64,000 nucleotides of DNA, taken from Methanogenium sp. S4BF. GTDB taxonomy: Archaea > Halobacteriota > Methanomicrobia > Methanomicrobiales > Methanomicrobiaceae. Of the stretch, positions 20,414 through 29,385 are shown in pieces. The stretch lies in contig NZ_CP091277.1 of the NCBI RefSeq assembly GCF_029633965.1, positions 2,105,940 through 2,169,939 of the forward strand. Reading direction: 5' to 3'. The position numbers and the translations under genes were made by a program. A model generated the notes under the pieces. The model searched no databases. It saw nothing but the letters and a program-made list of their open reading frames with translations, and had not been told where the DNA came from. Each line of letters starts with the position of its first letter. The stretch's first letter is position 1.

Positions 20414-21564
20414 TATTCTTTGAACTCTCCAAACGCAACATACGCCTCAACTGGCTGCGTTCGTTTTTAGCGGCTGCAGGCATTGTGATCGGCGTGGTTG
20501 CGATCTCCTCCATGGGCATTCTCGGCAGTTCCCTGACCCTCTCGGTTACCGACTCCCTCTCGACAGTGGGTGATTCGGTCATTATTATTCCTGTTGTGGG
20601 GCAGCCCGGTCAGAATATGGTGACGACGGAGGCTCTCATTACTGACCGGCAACTCCAGCAGATCGTCCGGGTGGTCGCCCCGAATGAGGCGGTTCCCATC
20701 TACGCCGGTGCGGACCGAATTGAGATCGGCCCGGATAAGGCAGTGGCTGCCCTGTATGGCATCAGGCCGGACCAAATTCCTTTGATGGTCGATATTGCTG
20801 AGGGTATTGTCCCGCGCAGCACCAGCGGCGCCCTTGCCGGCGCTACACTTGCAGAGGAGTATGATCTGAAGACCGGCAGCCGGGTAAAGGTCGGCAACGA
20901 GACCGTACGCATCACCGGCATTCTGGAAGAACAGGGTATGGGCTTCGACATCAACCCGGACAATGCGCTCATCGTATCCGACCGGTGGTATTCCACGACT
21001 TATGATCAGGATGACTATGACCAGGTGATCGTCAAGGTGCGTGATATCAATGACATCGACGCGGTCAAACTTGCGATAGAGCGGACACTCAACCGTCGGG
21101 ACGATGAGGTCACCGTCTACGATACCCGGATGATCCTCGAGATGATCGTGGAGACCTTCAACCAGATCTCTGTCTTTACCACAGCAATCGGTGGGATCTC
21201 TCTCGTGGTCGCCGGTGTCTCCATCTTTAATGTCCAGATGATGTCGGTCACTGAACGGATCAAGGAGATTGGCATCATCCGGAGTATTGGAACCAAACGG
21301 TTTGAGGTGCTGCGGATGTTTCTGTATGAGGCGTTCATCCTCGGCCTGATCGGATCGGGGATCGGCGGCGTCCTCTCCTTTGCAGGCGGCTACATTGCGG
21401 TCTCCATTATGCTGCAGGACGCGTCCTATCTCTTCTATCCGCAGACGCTCTTCTATATCCCCTACGGGATGGGTATAGGCCTCCTTGTCACCCTCGTTTC
21501 GGGTCTCTACCCGGCATGGAAGGCGGCAAATCTCAATCCGATTGAGGCGCTCAGGTTTGAGTAA
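20410..21564 (+). CDS. FtsX/MacB-type ABC transporter permease
   Basis: 384 residues. One N-terminal membrane helix (about 16-38), a MacB-type extracytoplasmic domain (about 45-255), then three C-terminal helices with the FtsX pattern (MMSVTERIKEIGIIRSIGT; VLRMFLYEAFILGLIGSGIG; YPAWKAANLNPIEALRFE). The final PIEALRFE is typical of this family. With the ATPase before it and the anchored CARDB-type protein, it forms an export or surface-stress system. A T-run (21583-21588) follows. Confidence 0.95.
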   Translation: MIFFELSKRNIRLNWLRSFLAAAGIVIGVVAISSMGILGSSLTLSVTDSLSTVGDSVIIIPVVGQPGQNMVTTEALITDRQLQQIVRVVAPNEAVPIYAGADRIEIGPDKAVAALYGIRPDQIPLMVDIAEGIVPRSTSGALAGATLAEEYDLKTGSRVKVGNETVRITGILEEQGMGFDINPDNALIVSDRWYSTTYDQDDYDQVIVKVRDINDIDAVKLAIERTLNRRDDEVTVYDTRMILEMIVETFNQISVFTTAIGGISLVVAGVSIFNVQMMSVTERIKEIGIIRSIGTKRFEVLRMFLYEAFILGLIGSGIGGVLSFAGGYIAVSIMLQDASYLFYPQTLFYIPYGMGIGLLVTLVSGLYPAWKAANLNPIEALRFE

Positions 21565-21582
21565 AATAAGAGAAATAATACC

Positions 21583-21588
21583 TTTTTT
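21583..21588 (+). terminator. T-run terminator after ABC permease
   Basis: Six T residues 18 bases after the permease stop, before the converging operon. Confidence 0.4.
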
Positions 21589-21592
21589 GTAA

Positions 21593-21847
21593 TCAAGACG
21601 TTGTGTCCGGGAAAACAGGTTTTATCGCCCGCAGCCCCGGATATTCATCCGTAAGGCCTTCCCACCACGCATATGACCCGGTAAACGATACGATGGAAAG
21701 AGAGGTGCCGCTGTGTATCAGGACACCCAGCGGTTCTTTCTCTCCCGCGGCTCCTCCCGGAAACGTTGTTTTCCGGCTCCGGTACAAGGGAATGATGGTT
21801 ACGCCGTCACAGCTATATGGACTCTCAGCCCCGATATCCTTCTTCAT
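21593..21847 (-). CDS. Small GerW-like hypothetical protein, third gene of GerW-DUF2953 operon
   Basis: 84 residues from ATG 21847. Support for the gene: a GGTGA SD seven bases upstream and a four-base ATGA overlap with the DUF2953 stop. No membrane segment. The core (GVTIIPLYRS, then EPLGVLIHSGTSLSIVSFTG) parallels the GerW protein encoded first in this operon (DKVIIPIASFGFGFG, then SPVALIILH and VQVISLKK), so it may be a diverged, shortened GerW-like domain. That relation is my reading by eye. Function unknown. Confidence 0.6.
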   Translation of the reverse strand: MKKDIGAESPYSCDGVTIIPLYRSRKTTFPGGAAGEKEPLGVLIHSGTSLSIVSFTGSYAWWEGLTDEYPGLRAIKPVFPDTTS

Positions 21848-22506
21848 CTGCTTTTCACCATCTTCCATACCGCCGGGTGGCGTATGATTCTGACTACCGG
21901 CGGGACCAGAGAGAGGGGGTGGGCAATCCGGATGGCGCCCTCCGCCTCACCTTCCACTACGTGGTCATGGAATTCTGCAGCGGCGGCAAGGGAGACACGT
22001 CCCCCTGTTGCCATCAGCATGCCCCGGAGGGCCATCAGGATGCCGAATACCTGCCCGGTCAGTGCCGCGTCACCCAGCCCTATTCTGACAGAGGCACACA
22101 GGTGGTCGATTGCGATCCGGTGCAGGAGGGGGCCAGCCTGCGGCAATATCGCATCTGCGATACCGATAATATCGGGTGCCGGTGTTCCTTTCTCCGCCTT
22201 TGCCTCTTCTTTCTGCGGCGGCTCCGGCTCTTCTTTGGGGAGAGGTTCCGTTTGGCCTGTCTCCGGCAAAACTCTCCGGAATGTCCGCCCGAAGAGAGAT
22301 ACCTCGATGGCGGTTCCATCCGGGATATCTGCATGCAGGGCGACAATCCCCCATTCTGCACAGAATGCAATGAGCATTGTGGGTGCGTCCCTGCAGAGTT
22401 CAGCCCGGCCGGTAAAGGTCACCGGCACCGCCCAGAGAATGATAAGCAGGGCTGCAACGAAGACGATGAGAAGCGCCACTGCGATGAGAAGAATCCCGTA
22501 TAGCAT
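21844..22506 (-). CDS. DUF2953 membrane-anchored protein
   Basis: 220 residues. One N-terminal membrane helix (about 4-30), then a soluble part with a charged Pro/Glu/Lys linker (about 85-115) and the DUF2953-type C-terminal region (RIGLGDAALTGQVFGILMAL; VEGEAEGAIRIAHPL). In Firmicutes DUF2953 is neighbour to the spore protein GerW (YtfJ), and the same neighbourhood is kept here in a methanogen that does not sporulate. It is cotranscribed with the GerW gene 25 bases upstream. Confidence 0.8.
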   Translation of the reverse strand: MLYGILLIAVALLIVFVAALLIILWAVPVTFTGRAELCRDAPTMLIAFCAEWGIVALHADIPDGTAIEVSLFGRTFRRVLPETGQTEPLPKEEPEPPQKEEAKAEKGTPAPDIIGIADAILPQAGPLLHRIAIDHLCASVRIGLGDAALTGQVFGILMALRGMLMATGGRVSLAAAAEFHDHVVEGEAEGAIRIAHPLSLVPPVVRIIRHPAVWKMVKSR

Positions 22507-22531
22507 AAAAAGAGGTTGAGGGATATCCCTG

Positions 22532-22987
22532 TTATGCGGTGTCTGTCTCTTCCGGAACTTCAGCGGCCGGTTCGGATGGCATGGGCTGTTCCGGCTCTTT
22601 CTTTTTAGTCATCGCTTTCAGGGTCTCTGTCACCTGCGGCAGGACGTTCTCGCCGATAGTGGCAATAGCCTCAGATATGGCGGTGTGTTTCTTGAGGGAG
22701 ATCACCTGCACACTCTCAATTCCCGTCAGTTTCTTGTGCAGGATGATGAGTGCCACAGGTGATACGCCGCCACCGGCCCCGGCTCCGGCCCCTTCGCCGT
22801 TCCCTTCACCTTTTGCCGGATCTTTTCCCGCACCCTTCAGCATCCCGCCGCCAAACCCGAATCCGAATGATGCGATGGGAATGATTACCTTGTCTCCTGC
22901 ATCAATTGCATCGCCCATTATGGTATTCGCATTGATGAGGCTGTCGAGTTCATCGGTTGCCAGTTTAAAGAAGTCTTCTCCTGACAT
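22532..22987 (-). CDS. GerW (YtfJ) family protein
   Basis: 151 residues from ATG 22987, with a TGGTGA SD eight bases before; the upstream ATG at 23068 adds a region without family character. The core reads NTIMGDAIDAGDKVIIPIAS, then a glycine-rich GFGFGGG loop, an extended Gly/Ala linker, and VSPVALIILHKK, as in bacterial GerW/YtfJ. The C-terminal tail (about 120-151) is low-complexity Glu/Pro. GerW is needed for spore germination in Bacillus, but archaeal homologues have no known role. It is the first gene of a three-gene operon. Confidence 0.85.
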   Translation of the reverse strand: MSGEDFFKLATDELDSLINANTIMGDAIDAGDKVIIPIASFGFGFGGGMLKGAGKDPAKGEGNGEGAGAGAGGGVSPVALIILHKKLTGIESVQVISLKKHTAISEAIATIGENVLPQVTETLKAMTKKKEPEQPMPSEPAAEVPEETDTA

Positions 22988-23156
22988 GTCTGTCACCAGC
23001 CTTAGATACATTCCGATATGGTTTAAGGTTACCGTATCCCTGCCGGATCGTCCGTACGGGCAGATCACGACAGATATATGGTCTGCTGCCAGACTGCTTT
23101 TACCGGAGTGATGGACTATCGCAGCTGACCTCTATATCACATTCTTTTTTGCCCTG

Positions 23157-23810
23157 ATGGCAATGTTAAATCCTCTGAACAAGATTCCGGTCTTCCTTGC
23201 GGAGACAAAGCAGTTTTCTCCCAGCCTGCGCCGCGGACTGGCGGTCACCCTCTCTTTCGCGGTCTTTGTGATGCTTGTCATCTCATTTTTTGCCGGGCGC
23301 CTCATCCTGCAGGTCTTCTCAATCTCACTGCCGGCTTTCCAGATTGCAGGGGGTCTCGTGATCATCGTCTATGGCCTGCGCATGACACTTGAGAAGACGG
23401 TCATCCCGGAGATGCAGAATGAGGAGGAGGATGGGTTTGCATACGATCTGGACGGAGCAGAGCGTAATCTCGGTGAGATCATCGTTCCCCTGGGCATCCC
23501 TCTCATCGTCGGCCCGGGGACCATCACGACGGTCATCCTCTATTCGGATATTGTGACCGGTTTGGGGGACCTGCTGCTCTTCCATCTGCTTATGCTGGCG
23601 GGAACGGTGATCACCGGCACCGTTCTCCTCTTCTCCGATCCCATCCGCCGGCGCCTGGGGAAGAATGGCCTTGAGATTATGACGCGAATCATGGGGCTTC
23701 TGCTGCTTGCGATTGCCATCCAGTTTATCCTGGACGGGACCGGCAGTGCGGCGGGCACCTGGCTTTCCACGAGCCTTCCTGCTGTCCTGAATGGAACCGT
23801 ACCTGCCTGA
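23157..23810 (+). CDS. MarC family integral membrane protein
   Basis: 217 residues from ATG 23157, six membrane helices, family motifs NPLNKIPVF near the N-terminus and GIPLIVGPGTITTVILYSD mid-protein. The conserved first-helix residues (LYITFFFAL) are encoded in the same frame upstream of this ATG, back to a stop at 23109-23111, but with no usual start codon. Either translation begins at 23157 with a shortened helix, or an extra G near 23114 has broken the start (ATG ACT ATC would read well). A CTCTATATC box 23 bases before 23157 would fit a leaderless start. Function of MarC is unclear. Confidence 0.8.
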   Translation: MAMLNPLNKIPVFLAETKQFSPSLRRGLAVTLSFAVFVMLVISFFAGRLILQVFSISLPAFQIAGGLVIIVYGLRMTLEKTVIPEMQNEEEDGFAYDLDGAERNLGEIIVPLGIPLIVGPGTITTVILYSDIVTGLGDLLLFHLLMLAGTVITGTVLLFSDPIRRRLGKNGLEIMTRIMGLLLLAIAIQFILDGTGSAAGTWLSTSLPAVLNGTVPA

Positions 23811-23875
23811 ACAGCTGAGATGGCCCGGACTGACGGCCTCTCCCCGGCCGCCGTTTTGATGCTCATCTTTTTTGT

Positions 23876-24478
23876 TCAGAGGTTTTCCGGATCCTGAAGA
23901 GCCGGGCAGAAGTTGCATATGGAGTGCCATATCTCTTCTTCCTTGTCCCGGATGGCACAATAACAGACACCCTTTTTTGTGTGCACCGTAAATCCGCCTG
24001 GGAACGGGGTTCCCACCGGGTGGCCGGGCTCGTCACGGACAAAGATCGCAAACGCACAGAGCAGGTAATAAAAAAGCTGGTAAAACGGGACCATTTCGCT
24101 GTTATCCCCGGGATACGGTGCATCCGGTTCGTTCCGGAGGCAGGCCTCAGGGATCATGCGGCAGAACTCTTCAAATGTTTCCCGGTCGGTAATCGGGTCC
24201 TTCATCTGTGCCCATGCCCCATCCCGGTCAGATTTCAGGAGCTCATGGTACCGGCCAAAGAACCATTTCTCCGCGTACGGGCGAAACTTCTCACGATAGG
24301 GCATCGGCAGAAGGTCAACCTCCTGCCTGACCCGTGCACTGATCACGGTCAGGTCGTACCGGCCGAACCGTTTCACCTCATGGGCAAGAATGGCTCCAAG
24401 GTCACCTTTTGTCCGAACCGCCGCCAGATCTGCTGCAATTCGGCGAATCTCCGTATCCGCGCAGGCGACGGTGCGCAT
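23876..24478 (-). CDS. DUF2115 (UPF0305) methanogen protein
   Basis: 200 residues, no membrane segment, mostly helical. C-terminal cysteines in GVCYCAIRDKEEE and ICNFCPALQ, and the conserved segment PYREKFRPYAEKWFFGRYHELL, mark the DUF2115/UPF0305 family, which I know almost only from methanogens. It may bind a metal or Fe-S cluster through those cysteines (inference). The start codon shares one base with the stop of the upstream ACT-MBL gene, so translation is coupled. Confidence 0.75.
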   Translation of the reverse strand: MRTVACADTEIRRIAADLAAVRTKGDLGAILAHEVKRFGRYDLTVISARVRQEVDLLPMPYREKFRPYAEKWFFGRYHELLKSDRDGAWAQMKDPITDRETFEEFCRMIPEACLRNEPDAPYPGDNSEMVPFYQLFYYLLCAFAIFVRDEPGHPVGTPFPGGFTVHTKKGVCYCAIRDKEEEIWHSICNFCPALQDPENL

Positions 24479-26010
24479 CAGGGATTCTCCTCCGGGAGTT
24501 CCCTGCCTCCTGCATGGGTGTAATGCTCGACGGTGCCAATGACCGTGAGTGCGCCGTCCCGGTACTCGGAGACTGCGCCATGTCCTCCAAAGATGGTGCA
24601 GGCCCGCCCGGTCTCCTCAGTGAACTCCTGTGCAAGCCCCATGAGTGCACGCCGTTCGGTTCGTGCAAGGTCTGAATCCACGTTTACTGAGGTAACGAGG
24701 TAGTCGGCATAGGAGTTGTAGCGCCGCCGCTCCTCGGTGAGGCTCGTAAAGTTCATGAGGCTGTCTGCGGTGAAGAGGTATCCTTCCTCCGGGCAGTAGA
24801 GAACGAGTTCGCCCACTTGGTGGCCCCCGGGTGTCTCCAGTATTTCAAAGGCGAGGTCGCCGATGGTGAGGTGGCATACCACGGGAAAGATGGAGCGTTT
24901 CTCTTCGGTCTCCGGTCTGATGAGGCGGATATTTTCCTCTGCCGGGGGATTCCACCGGGAGTAGAGGGCGATCATGGTGGTATAGATCTCTTCGAGCACC
25001 ATCCCCTCACTCCGGGATCCCCATGCCCGGTTGCCCGTCCGGATGATCTCCCGGGTTGCCGGGTGCATCAGGGCAGGCACGTCAAAGAACCCGCCTGCTC
25101 CGCAGTGATCCGCATCCCCGTGCGAGGTGATGATGCGGGTCAGCTCTTCTGTAACCGGCAGGCCGTATGCGGCAAAGAGCTGCATCACATCCTGATGATA
25201 GACACCGTATCCGGTATCCAGCATCTGTATTCCGTCCAGTGTCCGGAAGAGGTAGATGTTTCCGCCGCCGGGGAGCTGGATGGCATAGAGTGTCACTTCT
25301 TCGGAGAGGCTCAGTATCTGCACGTCTGCATAAAATCCGTCTCCGCAGGTGGCTGCGATATACTCGCCTGCCCCCAGCACATTCCGGAAGACGGTCTTGG
25401 GATCCTCCCCACGGGCAGTCAGGTCCTGTGCCGTGTGGTTTATGTCACCCAAAAACCGCAGCAGAAAATCGTCGTCCCGGGTGTCGATGAGCGTGCGCAT
25501 CTTCTGGGCAAACCGCAGGTAGAATACCGTGTCATCGAGGGTTTGTCCGGTGCTGTCGAACTCCAGCACCTCAATCGGGTAGCGTGACTTGAGCGCATCA
25601 AGGAGCTCTTCGGCGGGACTGCTTTCACGGACGCTCATCGCAATCGTGACCCGGTCCGGGTGAATGCCTGCGTCATCAAAGGTGATGGAGGTGATCTCTG
25701 CCCCTGCACCTGTGGTCATCGTCAGGAAGTCATTGAGCGCTCCGGACTCATGCGGCAGGTGGATGTGGATCTTCAGCGATGCAAAGGTCTCAAGGGTGGT
25801 CTGCAGATAGCCGATATCCGCAAGCCCCCGGCGGATACTCTCATACTGTTCAGCAGTGGCGGTCACTTCAAAGAAGACCGTGTGGGGGTCGATGCCGCGA
25901 TCGAAATGAATCCGGTTGATATTCCCGTTATGCGCCGTGATGATGGCGACACCGCGCTGAAGGGCCCCGGTCCGTATGGGGATGGTGGTGACAAATGCGT
26001 ATCGATTCAT
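24478..26010 (-). CDS. Tandem ACT-domain MBL-fold hydrolase
   Basis: 510 residues from ATG 26010; an upstream TTG/ATG at 26076 would overlap the previous gene. Residues about 1-70 and 78-155 look like two ACT domains (IPIRTGALQRGVAIITAHNG; LPHESGALNDFLTMTTGAGA). The second half is a metallo-beta-lactamase domain with SHGDADHCGAGG, a downstream TPGGHQVGELVLYCPE and GGHGAVSEY. The combination suggests an allosterically controlled hydrolase with an amino acid or similar ligand. It is the middle gene of a methyltransferase/ACT-MBL/DUF2115 operon. The substrate is unknown. Confidence 0.8.
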   Translation of the reverse strand: MNRYAFVTTIPIRTGALQRGVAIITAHNGNINRIHFDRGIDPHTVFFEVTATAEQYESIRRGLADIGYLQTTLETFASLKIHIHLPHESGALNDFLTMTTGAGAEITSITFDDAGIHPDRVTIAMSVRESSPAEELLDALKSRYPIEVLEFDSTGQTLDDTVFYLRFAQKMRTLIDTRDDDFLLRFLGDINHTAQDLTARGEDPKTVFRNVLGAGEYIAATCGDGFYADVQILSLSEEVTLYAIQLPGGGNIYLFRTLDGIQMLDTGYGVYHQDVMQLFAAYGLPVTEELTRIITSHGDADHCGAGGFFDVPALMHPATREIIRTGNRAWGSRSEGMVLEEIYTTMIALYSRWNPPAEENIRLIRPETEEKRSIFPVVCHLTIGDLAFEILETPGGHQVGELVLYCPEEGYLFTADSLMNFTSLTEERRRYNSYADYLVTSVNVDSDLARTERRALMGLAQEFTEETGRACTIFGGHGAVSEYRDGALTVIGTVEHYTHAGGRELPEENP

Positions 26011-26045
26011 GGTTTTATTCCGATGTAGTCGTATATTCCCGATAT

Positions 26046-26777
26046 TCAGACAGGACTGAAGAGAATCATCGTCCATCCGATGGTCTCACGCCCAAAGAGG
26101 ATGTATTCATCCTGAATTGCCTCAAGATAGGCGGCAAGCTCCTCTGCCTCCGGGGTGCCGGAGTGTTCCCGCAGCCATGCAGCTGTGTGCGTCCAGATGC
26201 CGGACTCATAGCGGTCCCAGTCTGCCGGTGTGGCATGCCAGACCCATACCGGCACATACCCCTCCTGCCGTCCGGCGGAGATCAGTTCATAGAGGGTTCT
26301 GATCTCCGGCCACTCACGGGCAAATTCGGGAGGCGCGCGTGATCCCTCCCATACACGGTCCCCGAAGAGGATGGAGCCGTTTTCCCCGGCACGTTCTGCA
26401 CAGGCTCGGATGGCCTCATCAGGCCCCCCCCAGCAGTCAGCAGAGCCGAGTGAGATGACGAGATCCGCACCCCCCGGGAGCAGTGCTGTTGTCGCATCGT
26501 CGCAGACAAACTCCAGCTGTTTTGAAAGGCCGGCGTTGGCTGCTGCATCCGATGCCGCCCGGCACGCGTCTTCGCGGATGTCAATGCCATACCCGCCGCA
26601 TCCGTATGCGTCTGCAAGCAGGATGAGTGCTGTTCCGTTGCCCGCTCCGACATCGATCACAAGACTCCCTTCTCCGATGCCTGCGGTCCGTCCTGCCTCC
26701 AGGACTGCTTCGTCTGTCACCGGGTTCATGTGCCGGAGACTGCCCTGGGTGATATGAATGAGTGTATGTTCGTTCAT
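26046..26777 (-). CDS. Class I SAM-dependent methyltransferase
   Basis: 243 residues. Motif I is VIDVGAGNGTALILLADAYG, followed by an acidic GIDIRED and LEFVCDDAT, then LVISLGSADCWGG. The C-terminal half is Trp-rich and resembles small-molecule methyltransferases; no substrate can be assigned. It is the promoter-proximal gene of the operon running to 23876, with 35 bases to the ACT-MBL gene. Confidence 0.8.
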   Translation of the reverse strand: MNEHTLIHITQGSLRHMNPVTDEAVLEAGRTAGIGEGSLVIDVGAGNGTALILLADAYGCGGYGIDIREDACRAASDAAANAGLSKQLEFVCDDATTALLPGGADLVISLGSADCWGGPDEAIRACAERAGENGSILFGDRVWEGSRAPPEFAREWPEIRTLYELISAGRQEGYVPVWVWHATPADWDRYESGIWTHTAAWLREHSGTPEAEELAAYLEAIQDEYILFGRETIGWTMILFSPV

Positions 26778-26852
26778 GGGTATCGGTGGCCGGTCCCGGC
26801 CGTTATGAAAGATATGTGCGGTATCTGAAAAAAGGGTTGGCAGAGTATCACG

Positions 26853-27428
26853 TTATTTTAAGAGATACTCACGGTATGCATCAGGGATGTCGGTTGCATG
26901 GCTTACAATGTCATGGTTCAGTTCCCGGATGGTCTCGGATGCCTGTGCTGCGTGGGATGCCTGTACCAGAATCTGTGCGCGGATCTCCTCATCGGCGATT
27001 TCACCTGCTATTTCCTCGAGATTTTTGCTGATGTCATTCATTGGGCCCTTCAGTCGCATGGCGGTCTCGGTAATATATCCGACCAGAGCATAGTGCTCCT
27101 TCTCCGCCATCCCGGAGATGACCCATATGACAACCGCCACCACAAAGTACATCAGCCCACGCATGACAATGGCCGCCTCAAAGGTGCCTGTGAGCAGATA
27201 CCCGTCGATGATGTGCAGAAGCCCCAGAGCAGCACCCATATAGACGACTCCTTTCCTGTACCAGAGGCCGCCGATGGCGATTACGAGGTAGGAAAATGAG
27301 GTGTAGACAATGGAGATGCCCAGGATCAGGTGACAGTAAAACTCCATCAGTACGGCGATGACAACAAGGGCGACCCATATGACAGGTTTTGCTGTTTCAT
27401 ACCGTTTCCATTCAAAGGCAGGCACCAC
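26853..27428 (-). CDS. Membrane protein with C-terminal phosphoacceptor-like helical domain
   Basis: 191 residues, GTG start with an upstream GGAAGTGATC SD. Four or five membrane helices (about 15-125), then a helical cytoplasmic tail: MRLKGPMNDISKNLEEIAGE, ASETIRELNHDI, ending DAYREYLLK. The tail resembles the dimerisation/phosphoacceptor region of archaeal kinases but lacks a clear histidine box and any ATPase domain. The same ending style occurs in the multi-PAS protein at 11375. Role unknown; likely signalling at the membrane. Confidence 0.7.
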   Translation of the reverse strand: MVPAFEWKRYETAKPVIWVALVVIAVLMEFYCHLILGISIVYTSFSYLVIAIGGLWYRKGVVYMGAALGLLHIIDGYLLTGTFEAAIVMRGLMYFVVAVVIWVISGMAEKEHYALVGYITETAMRLKGPMNDISKNLEEIAGEIADEEIRAQILVQASHAAQASETIRELNHDIVSHATDIPDAYREYLLK

Positions 27429-27676
27429 CAGATCACTTCCTGAATGTGCATATGTCCGCGCGAAGAAAAATGCCTTTGGGTTTACGCTCCTTCTTCGCGA
27501 CAGAAGTACAAAATGATCGTTTTATCCAATATTCCTGTGTTTATCATGATTTCCGGTAAATAAAACAGGTATTAGGAATTATAATTGAGTGAATTCGTGT
27601 AATTATTCTTATTTACAGAAAAAATCGTTATTTCTCAAAAATACGTCGAATTGTCCGTTATTTGAAAAAGATATGT

Positions 27677-27686
27677 AATTTATATC
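27677..27686 (+). promoter_or_regulatory. TATA box of SLC13 transporter
   Basis: AATTTATATC lies about 27 bases before ATG 27709 in an AT-rich 280-base intergenic region, fitting a leaderless or very short-leader message. Confidence 0.5.
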
Positions 27687-27708
27687 ATACGACCGTACCA
27701 GTTCACGT

Positions 27709-29229
27709 ATGAAGAAGACAATCGGAAAAATCGTCGGGGTTCTGGTATTTTTTGTCATCCTCCTATGGCCGATGGACCCCGCCTTTTTCCCGGTGCAGGC
27801 GACCGCAGCGTCTACTGCCCTGATGGTGATCTGGTGGATCACCGAGGCAATCCCGATTCAGGCGACTGCTCTTTTGCCAATCGTGCTCTTTCCCGCCCTG
27901 GGAGTGCTGAAAGCCACTGAGGCGACTGCCCCGTATGCTGATAAGGTCATCTTCCTTTTTATGGGTGGTTTTATCATTGCGATGTCCATGCAGCGCTGGG
28001 GTCTGCATGAACGGATTGCACTTGCGATTCTCAATAAGGCAGGTTCAAGTTCACGAATGCTTATTTTCGGGTTCATGGTCGCAACAGCGTTTCTCTCGAT
28101 GTGGATATCCAATACGGCGACTGCAATGATGATGGTCCCCATTGCGATTGCAATCATCGCAACCATTCTGCCGAGAAATGATCTGAAACTGGAAGAGATG
28201 GACAAATCACAACGTGATTTTGCTGAGTGCATTGTCATTTCCATTGCCTATGCTGCCAGTATCGGCGGTCTTGCGACGATCATCGGCACCCCGCCAAACG
28301 GGATCTTTCTTGCACAGATGGAGACAATCTTCCCCACGGCGCCCACCATCGATTTCTTCACCTGGATGAAGTTCGGGCTGCCGCTGGTCATTGTCTTCCT
28401 CCCGATTGCCTGGCTGTGGCTGACCTATGGGCCCTACCGGCATATGCCGAAGAAGATCTCCCACGGGCATAATATTATTCAGCAGAGAATCAAGGAACTG
28501 GGCCCGATGAGCAAGGGCGAACGCTGGACCCTGATTGTATTCGTGATGACCGCTGTTGCCTGGATTATGCGTTCAGAAAAGGATATTGGCGGATTCATCG
28601 TTCCCGGCATCAATACCTATATGCCGTGGGTGGATGACTCCACCATTGCAATTGCGGGTGCTCTCCTGCTCTTCCTGCTGCCGGTTGACCGGAAGCAGGG
28701 CCTCTATACGATGAACTGGGAATGGGCAAAGAAAATTCCCTGGGGAATTCTCATCCTCTTCGGCGGCGGCATTGCCCTCTCGAAGGCGTTCATCGCATCC
28801 GGCCTTGCGCAGGTGATCATTGAGAGCTTCACCATATTCCATGGTCTCCCGATTGTGGTGGCCGTTGTTGCGGTGGCAATCATCGTCTCCTTTTTGACCG
28901 AGGTGACGTCAAATACGGCGATGGCATCGGTGATGATTCCCATCATGGCGGTAACATCCCTTTCGATGGGCATCCATCCGTGGTATCTGATGCTCGCTGC
29001 GACCTTTGCCGCTTCGATGGCATTCATGCTGCCTGTCGCGACCCCTCCAAATGCGGTCGCGTATGGCTCCGGCTACATATCCATGCAGGATATGATGCGC
29101 ACCGGGTGGGTGCTCAACTTCATTGGTATCGGTATTCTGACATTCATGATGTTTACCGTCATCACCTGGGCCCTTGGGATGACTCCTGAAATTCCGGCCT
29201 GGGCACTGGAACCGGTCCTGGGCCCCTGA
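27709..29229 (+). CDS. SLC13/DASS-family sodium-coupled anion transporter
   Basis: 506 residues with about 11-12 membrane helices. Family signatures are the WWITEAIPIQATALLP start, SMWISNTATAMMMVPIA (the first SNT sodium/substrate site) and the mirrored EVTSNTAMASVMIPI second site, plus GTPPNGIFLAQ. Substrates in this family are dicarboxylates, sulfate or phosphate with sodium; the member here cannot be resolved. The gene stands alone between divergent and convergent neighbours, with its own TATA box and a T-rich terminator. Confidence 0.9.
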   Translation: MKKTIGKIVGVLVFFVILLWPMDPAFFPVQATAASTALMVIWWITEAIPIQATALLPIVLFPALGVLKATEATAPYADKVIFLFMGGFIIAMSMQRWGLHERIALAILNKAGSSSRMLIFGFMVATAFLSMWISNTATAMMMVPIAIAIIATILPRNDLKLEEMDKSQRDFAECIVISIAYAASIGGLATIIGTPPNGIFLAQMETIFPTAPTIDFFTWMKFGLPLVIVFLPIAWLWLTYGPYRHMPKKISHGHNIIQQRIKELGPMSKGERWTLIVFVMTAVAWIMRSEKDIGGFIVPGINTYMPWVDDSTIAIAGALLLFLLPVDRKQGLYTMNWEWAKKIPWGILILFGGGIALSKAFIASGLAQVIIESFTIFHGLPIVVAVVAVAIIVSFLTEVTSNTAMASVMIPIMAVTSLSMGIHPWYLMLAATFAASMAFMLPVATPPNAVAYGSGYISMQDMMRTGWVLNFIGIGILTFMMFTVITWALGMTPEIPAWALEPVLGP

Positions 29230-29240
29230 ATCTGACAGTA

Positions 29241-29256
29241 TTCTCTTTTCTTTTTT
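29241..29256 (+). terminator. T-rich terminator after SLC13 gene
   Basis: Thirteen of sixteen bases are T, in three runs, starting 12 bases after the transporter stop. Confidence 0.4.
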
Positions 29257-29385
29257 GCCTGTGTGGTTTTTCCGGTATACGGATCTTTCCTAACTATGGA
29301 TTATCTGTCACCACAGACGTTTTCCGGGTATCATTCACATGCCGAAGGTAGTAAGATTATTTACTCCCGGGTCAACGTGTTCATT

